NCBI GenBank assembly: GCA_964555355.1
Contig: CAZKRY010000016.1
Span: forward strand, 1 to 64,000
DNA length: 64,000 nt
Reading direction: 5' to 3'
Origin: CAIKBL01 sp964555355
GTDB lineage: Bacteria; Pseudomonadota; Gammaproteobacteria; Ga0077536
Shown: in pieces, positions 59,295-64,000 of the stretch
Numbering within the stretch: the stretch's first letter is position 1
Layout of the letters: each line of letters opens with the position of its first letter
Made by a program: the position numbers and the translations under genes
Notes under the pieces: generated by a model
What the model saw: the letters and a program-made list of their open reading frames with translations, nothing else
What the model was told of the DNA's origin: nothing
Databases searched by the model: none

Positions 59295-60898
59295 GCCGTA
59301 TTCGCTCTCACTTAAACACCTCGAGTGCCGAGTACCGCGCAAACTACTTGGCGAGTCAACAACGAATCCAAGAATTTCGCGCGCGCCAAGAAGCCGCCCG
59401 CACCGCGCGCCCGGCGCGCGATGTCGAGCGGCTACGCAAGCAAGGCAAGCTGATGCCGCGCGAGCGGTTGGATTTACTGCTCGATCCCGGCACCCCGTTC
59501 CTGGAGCTCTCGTCGCTCGCCGCCAACATGGAATACGACGGCGAGTCGCCGAGTGCGAGTTGCATTACCGGTATCGGCGCCGTCAGCGGCCGCGAAGTCA
59601 TCGTGCACGCCGACGATTCGAGCATCAAAGGCGGCGCTTGGTACCCATTGACGATCAAAAAAATTGTACGCTGTCTCGATATCGCGCTCGAAAACCGATT
59701 GCCCGTGATCCACCTCTGCGACAGTGCCGGTGGATTCCTGCCTTTGCAGTCGGAACTTTTTCCGGATAAACACATGGCCGGTCGCATCTTCCGCAACCAG
59801 GCGATGCTGAGCAAATTGAATGTCAAGCAGCTCGCCTTGGTGTTCGGACACTGTACCGCGGGCGGGGCCTACATCCCGGCGCTTTCCGATTACGCGGTCA
59901 TCGTGCGTGGAACCGGCGCGGTGTTTTTAGGCGGACCGCCGCTCGTGAAGGCGGCGACGGGCGAAATCGTGACGGTGGACGAGCTTGGTGGCTGTGATCT
60001 GCACACCCAGATCAGCGGTACCTGCGACTATCCGGCCGACAGCGAGCGCCACGCGATCGCGATCGGCCGCGATATCGTCGCGCAATGGGATCGCGGGACT
60101 AAATGGTCTGCGCAGCGGGACGCCGTGGAAGCGCCGTACTATCCGGCGGAAGAGTTATACGGCATCGTGCCGGATGACATTAAACGCGGTTTCGACATGC
60201 GTGAAGTCATCGCCCGTTTGGTCGACGGCAGCCGCTTCCACGAATACCAACCCGCGTACGGCACCACGCTGGTCTGCGGTTATGCCAACCTGTGGGGCTA
60301 CAAGGTAGGCATTCTTGCCAACAACGGCGTGTTGTTCAACGACAGCGCGCTGAAGGGCGCGCATTTCATCGAACTCTGCAATCAAAATGCGACACCGCTA
60401 GTGTTTCTGCAAAACATCACAGGCTACATGGTCGGCAAAGAGTACGAGGCGCGCGGAATTACCAAAGACGGTGCCAAAATGATCATGGCGCAATCTTGCA
60501 GCCGCGTGCCGAAGTTCACCGTCATGTGTCACGGCTCGTTCGGCGCCGGCAATTACGGCATGTGCGGGCGGGCGTACGATGCGCGCTTTTTGTTTGCATG
60601 GCCCAACCATCAAATCGGCGTCATGGGCGGCGAACAAGCCGCGCGCACGCTTGCCGAAGTCAAAACACGTCAATTGGAGCGCAATGGGCAAGCGTTGGAC
60701 GCGGCGGTGATCGACGGCGTCTATCAAGACACGCTGAAAGCGTATCAGGAGCAACTCTCGGCGTATTATTCAACGTCTAACCTGTGGGACGACGGTCTGC
60801 TCGATCCGGTTGATACCCGCAACGCGCTGGGGATTGCGCTCAGCGTGTCGCTCAACGCGCCACTCGATCCGGTGGGTTATGGGGTCTTTCGTTTCTAA
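59291..60898 (+). CDS. mccB: Acyl-CoA carboxylase carboxyltransferase subunit (MccB-like)
   Basis: A 535-residue carboxyltransferase beta subunit, with crotonase-like halves: QEFRARQEAARTARPARDVERLRKQGKLMPRERLDLLLDPG, KHMAGRIFRNQAMLSKLNVKQLALVFGHCTAGGAYIPALSDYAVIVRGTGAVFLGGPPLVKAATGEIV, and the acyl-CoA-binding C-half with FLQNITGYMVGKEYEARGITKDGAKMIMA. Length and sequence fit methylcrotonyl-CoA carboxylase beta (leucine degradation), with geranyl-CoA carboxylase the alternative. Together with the preceding carboxylase and carrier it completes the enzyme. It overlaps the downstream exported protein start by 20 bp. Confidence 0.92.
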   Translation: MSRIRSHLNTSSAEYRANYLASQQRIQEFRARQEAARTARPARDVERLRKQGKLMPRERLDLLLDPGTPFLELSSLAANMEYDGESPSASCITGIGAVSGREVIVHADDSSIKGGAWYPLTIKKIVRCLDIALENRLPVIHLCDSAGGFLPLQSELFPDKHMAGRIFRNQAMLSKLNVKQLALVFGHCTAGGAYIPALSDYAVIVRGTGAVFLGGPPLVKAATGEIVTVDELGGCDLHTQISGTCDYPADSERHAIAIGRDIVAQWDRGTKWSAQRDAVEAPYYPAEELYGIVPDDIKRGFDMREVIARLVDGSRFHEYQPAYGTTLVCGYANLWGYKVGILANNGVLFNDSALKGAHFIELCNQNATPLVFLQNITGYMVGKEYEARGITKDGAKMIMAQSCSRVPKFTVMCHGSFGAGNYGMCGRAYDARFLFAWPNHQIGVMGGEQAARTLAEVKTRQLERNGQALDAAVIDGVYQDTLKAYQEQLSAYYSTSNLWDDGLLDPVDTRNALGIALSVSLNAPLDPVGYGVFRF

Positions 60899-61760
60899 GC
60901 GCACGAAAAATTGGTGGCCTCTTTGCGCCACTACCCTATTCGTATTCACCATGTGTGCCCGTGCGCTCGCTATCGATCCCGGTACGGCCGAAGGTCTGCT
61001 GGAACGCGATGGGGATTCCTTCGCGTTGAGTGACGCGAGTGTATTTCGCTTCGACGATCGCGTGCACCTTGCCCAGCACACTGATTCCCGACCGGCGTTG
61101 CGTATCTTTCTCGCGAGCGGCAACGTGAATGAAGCCTTGTTACGCGAAGTTGACACCCGCGCGCTCGCGCGCGACGTGCAACGTACGCGCGTCCCGGGCG
61201 TCTTGTTAGAGTTACCGCCGGACGCCACGGGCGCGGAGTTATCGGCAACGCTGCGGGTGTTCCCGGCGCCTCCCGGCATCCCGCTGTACACCGTTTACGC
61301 GGATGCCAAAGTAACGTTGCAGCAGTCGAGTAATCGCGTTACCGGGACCGTGCAGTTTCAAGCGCGCAACGAAGACTTAAGCGTTAGCGCGCGCTTCTCC
61401 GCCCCACTCTTTCATGAGGAGCCGCCGCTTGAAGATTTGCGCGGCGAAAACGCGCGAGAGAGTGCGCCGGCCACCGCCTTGCTTGATTTCGAGGAACGGC
61501 TTAGGGCGCGCGATTTTAGCGGCGCACGCACGGTGGTCACACCGGAGATGTTGCCGCAGATTATTGATTTAGAGCAGCGGGCAAACGAACCTGAGTTCGC
61601 CGCCCTTTTTAGCGCGCGTTTACCGGAACGAGCCATCCGGCGCGGACAAATCTCGCAAGCGGCAATCTATCGTGAGGTGGCTTACGTGGTGGTCAACGAG
61701 CGAAGCAGCTCGTTGACCACGTTGCGTAAACTCAAAGGACAGTGGCGCATCGACGAGTAA
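60879..61760 (+). CDS. Exported protein of unknown function, metzincin neighbour
   Basis: A 293-residue protein with a signal sequence (MGSFVSKRTKNWWPLCATTLFVFTMCARALA, residues about 1-31). The mature part has charged, helical and beta segments (TAEGLLERDGDSFALSDASVF, TALLDFEERLRARDFSGARTVVTPEMLPQI) and no known family. The ATG at 60879 is inside the end of mccB. It converges on the protease gene with a 7-bp gap. An inverted repeat (GTGGTCAACGAG ... CTCGTTGACCAC) lies in its coding end (61689-61720). Confidence 0.7.
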   Translation: MGSFVSKRTKNWWPLCATTLFVFTMCARALAIDPGTAEGLLERDGDSFALSDASVFRFDDRVHLAQHTDSRPALRIFLASGNVNEALLREVDTRALARDVQRTRVPGVLLELPPDATGAELSATLRVFPAPPGIPLYTVYADAKVTLQQSSNRVTGTVQFQARNEDLSVSARFSAPLFHEEPPLEDLRGENARESAPATALLDFEERLRARDFSGARTVVTPEMLPQIIDLEQRANEPEFAALFSARLPERAIRRGQISQAAIYREVAYVVVNERSSSLTTLRKLKGQWRIDE

Positions 61761-61767
61761 TTTTAAC

Positions 61768-63810
61768 CTACCGAAAAACGCTGATATCGAGCGCCGCGGT
61801 CGCGGTACCGCCGCGTCCATCGCTGATGGTGTAATAGACGATGCTACGCGCCGTTGCATTACCCGTACTTTCAAAGCGAATTTGATTATTCACGATGGTG
61901 AGCTTGCCGAGTGGCGTTGTCCCAATTTTGGTAATCGTCAACGCGTCGCCATCCGGATCCGAATCGTTGGCAAGCACATTCAACATCGTCGTCGTTTTCG
62001 TCCGCAATCCGTACACATCCGTCTTTGCAATTGGTGCGCGGTTTGCGCTGACGACTGATGCGCGCGTGGTGACGGAGAAGGTGGTCGACGGCGAAGTCTC
62101 ATTGCCGAAAGCGTCACGCGCTTTTACTCGATACTGATAAAGCGTGCTCGCGGCGAGGCCGGTCGGCGCGTAATCGCGCCCGTTCAGCCAACCACTCGAC
62201 ACGCAGCCGGCCCCGCCGGCCACGCACTCAAAGAGGTACTGCACGGCGCTGCCCGCATCATCGATGGCGGTGACCGCGCGCATCGTCACGGAACTCGCGG
62301 ACAAGGCGCTCGGCACCACTTCGAAGGTCATCGGATTTGGCGCAGGCGGAACGAGGTTGGCAACGCCAACCGGGATCTGCCCACTCAAACTGTAATGACC
62401 AATACTCGCGTAATCGCTATAAGGGATAGAGGGATCGCCGACGCCTGAGACTTGTAGAAAATAACGCCCGGCAGCCGGTAACGCGACCGAGAGTGTTGCG
62501 CCAGTCGCGCCGTTGGGGCTGGCCGTGCCGATTAGCGCGCCACCTTGATTAAAAAGTTGGAGCTGCACATCTAGATTGCCGCCAGCGGTATTGACCGGCA
62601 TACGATGCGGGGTGGCGGTAATCGTGGCACTTCCCACCGCGGCATCGAAATAAAAAACGTCGACATCGGCTGCTGTTCCGATCACACCCTTATTTTGCGT
62701 AGTTGTGCTCGTGGGATCGGTCAGTATGTTGAGCGACGAAATAACACCGCCACTCGCCGTCACCAACGGTGAGGCGGAAGCATTGGTGTTCCCGTGTTCG
62801 TCAGCGCGCTGGCCCAACTTGGCGGTCACGATCGCGATGTCGTCTTGCGGGTTGTTCGCGCCGGGATACTCGCCTTTACTCCATTGGCTAACGTTGTCGG
62901 AGTAGCCGGTCCCCATGATCGGGCCCCAAGACGCGGCGCCCGCGCCGTGACCGCCGTAGTACTGGACCGTGCTCGTACCATCGTGGCTCAAGCCCATGTT
63001 GTGGCCGACTTCGTGCGAGATCGCTTCCGCGACGTAGTCTTCACGGCCACCTCCCAAATTGTTGAAGTACACGAGCGCCGGCTGATAGGTCGTAAAGTAA
63101 CTCTGGCCGAACACATCGATGTAAGCCACACCACCCGCGCCGCGGTACGGCATCGAGACGCCCGTTGAGGTGACATCGCGGGTGATGACCACACGCGCGG
63201 TGCGCGCGCCGAATACCGCCGGCGATTGCGTCGTCACGTCCACGTTGAATGGCGCGTAGTCTTCGGCGACCCGGCGCCAAATGTTGATGACGTTATTGCT
63301 TTCGGCGGTTGAAAACGACGCCGGTGCGGCATCCAAGTCGTAGGGCACGGCGTTCAACGTACTTGTGCCTGTGCTGGAGTTCCACGCAGTGCCGGAAATC
63401 GCGTGGCCATCGAAATCAAGATAAATGACATTCGGCGCGCCAGGTTTGCTATGCAAAGTAAAGGCATCGGCTGGAGCAATGGTGCTTCCCACCACAGGCA
63501 ACGTGGCGGCGACGGCCGTCCCGCTCGCCGTCGGCGCAGGATCGACATATATCGCGCCGCCTTCTTTATCGACATCGATGAACGGCACGTCCGCCGAAGG
63601 GAAATTCATACGATGCAGCCATCGCATCGCGCGCGCGCGCCGTTCTGGCGACATCTTTTCCAATTTGGCGCGCAGATTACTCTGCGGTAAGTCAGCGATT
63701 GCGAATGGTCGGTCTTTGCCGAACATTCGCGCTGCTTGTGAAGCCGGACTCAAGCTGAGGATTAACAACGCGGAAAAACAACTCACCACCACACGTCCCG
63801 TGCATTTCAT
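61768..63810 (-). CDS. Secreted metzincin metalloprotease with C-terminal Ig-like domains
   Basis: A 680-residue exported protein. Signal sequence about residues 1-27 (VVVSCFSALLILSLSPASQA), then a propeptide-like region, then a metzincin catalytic domain at about 120-330: zinc motif HEVGHNMGLSHD (His266, Glu267, His270, His276) and Met-turn WGPIMGTGY (Met299). Then a pre-peptidase C-terminal-like domain (LSVALPAAGRYFLQVSG), a fibronectin-type-III-like segment (APNPMTFEVVPSALSASSVTM), and a last beta-sandwich with NVLANDSDPDGDALTITKIG, a cadherin/VCBS-like fold. A ribosome-binding site AGGGAG precedes the ATG at 63810. Bases 63811-64000 hold no further gene. Confidence 0.88.
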   Translation of the reverse strand: MKCTGRVVVSCFSALLILSLSPASQAARMFGKDRPFAIADLPQSNLRAKLEKMSPERRARAMRWLHRMNFPSADVPFIDVDKEGGAIYVDPAPTASGTAVAATLPVVGSTIAPADAFTLHSKPGAPNVIYLDFDGHAISGTAWNSSTGTSTLNAVPYDLDAAPASFSTAESNNVINIWRRVAEDYAPFNVDVTTQSPAVFGARTARVVITRDVTSTGVSMPYRGAGGVAYIDVFGQSYFTTYQPALVYFNNLGGGREDYVAEAISHEVGHNMGLSHDGTSTVQYYGGHGAGAASWGPIMGTGYSDNVSQWSKGEYPGANNPQDDIAIVTAKLGQRADEHGNTNASASPLVTASGGVISSLNILTDPTSTTTQNKGVIGTAADVDVFYFDAAVGSATITATPHRMPVNTAGGNLDVQLQLFNQGGALIGTASPNGATGATLSVALPAAGRYFLQVSGVGDPSIPYSDYASIGHYSLSGQIPVGVANLVPPAPNPMTFEVVPSALSASSVTMRAVTAIDDAGSAVQYLFECVAGGAGCVSSGWLNGRDYAPTGLAASTLYQYRVKARDAFGNETSPSTTFSVTTRASVVSANRAPIAKTDVYGLRTKTTTMLNVLANDSDPDGDALTITKIGTTPLGKLTIVNNQIRFESTGNATARSIVYYTISDGRGGTATAALDISVFR

Positions 63811-64000
63811 CTCTAGTACTCCCTGATGTTCTTTTTTCAACCAGCGAGTCACGCGGATATCGCGCGACCGAAGTTAGTTATAGAAGATGAATATTGATGG
63901 ACGCGTGACAGAAGTCTTGTTTAAGGGCTTCGAATTGGCGGGTTCATCACAGATAAAGCGTTGGGTTTAAGGGCGACGGCGGCTCGGACCGACGGTGTTG

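Noticed and set aside
61689..61720. A 12-bp inverted repeat (GTGGTCAACGAG ... CTCGTTGACCAC)
   Set aside because: It is inside coding sequence at the end of the exported-protein gene, has no T-tract, and could be a chance palindrome from the codons used.

Overview
The window is 64 kb of moderately GC-rich bacterial DNA, densely coding on both strands, with tight ATGA and TAATG gene overlaps. The gene families (PotFGHI-type polyamine uptake, FadJ-type multifunctional enzyme, RAYT transposase, HlyD adaptor, heterotetrameric sarcosine-oxidase-like enzyme) point to a proteobacterium, probably beta- or gammaproteobacterial. The genus cannot be told from the sequence. A run of exactly 100 N at 18788-18887 shows that it is a draft scaffold.

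Layout. 0.2-5.5 kb: an NTF2-like protein and fatty-acid beta-oxidation (FadJ-like enzyme, thiolase, two-step transcription unit with a clear terminator between them, acyl-CoA dehydrogenase-family protein). 5.5-14.3 kb: a putrescine/polyamine unit, with a PuuB-like oxidase, PuuA-like ligase, SpuC-like transaminase and a complete PotFGHI transporter. 14.3-16.1 kb: methyltransferase, small zinc-ribbon-like protein and Uma2 nuclease-fold protein. 16.1-22.5 kb: a decayed and mobile region holding a truncated HlyB fragment, an intact HlyD adaptor, a membrane protein, a cut-short gene start, the assembly gap inside a duplicated repeat, a REP-associated tyrosine transposase with repeat clusters on both sides, and an AAA/DUF4143 ATPase divergent from a small unknown gene across a perfect 16-bp inverted repeat. 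22.5-27.7 kb: a two-component system divergent from a PspA-like, membrane and von Willebrand A gene set, which looks like an envelope-stress module.

27.8-33.6 kb: SDR, isovaleryl-CoA dehydrogenase-like enzyme, exported SurE with a small partner, and malate synthase G. 33.8-43.8 kb: the metabolic centrepiece, nine co-directional genes encoding a sarcosine-oxidase-like heterotetramer, a glutamine-synthetase-like ligase, three split glutamate-synthase domains and an XRE-cupin regulator. This is the gene content of the N-methylglutamate pathway for methylamine use (mgdABCD-gmaS-mgsABC). 44.3-49.7 kb: glutamine amidotransferase, luciferase-like monooxygenase, desaturase, PPOX-fold protein, EthD protein and CoA-transferase. 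49.8-57.2 kb: exported proteins, an RND/MMPL exporter with a LolA-like partner and SDR, an unusual methyltransferase/ATP-grasp fusion, and a PPOX protein. 57.3-63.8 kb: an acyl-CoA carboxylase with biotin carboxylase and carrier on separate genes, an exported unknown protein and a secreted metzincin protease.

Together the genes describe a heterotroph that takes up and degrades amines (putrescine, probably methylamine), short or branched acyl-CoAs and leucine-type intermediates, and scavenges nitrogen through gamma-glutamylated intermediates. Intergenic spaces repeatedly carry a composite repeat of CTCTCCC/GGGAGAG hairpins (five places). No tRNA, rRNA or CRISPR array was seen.
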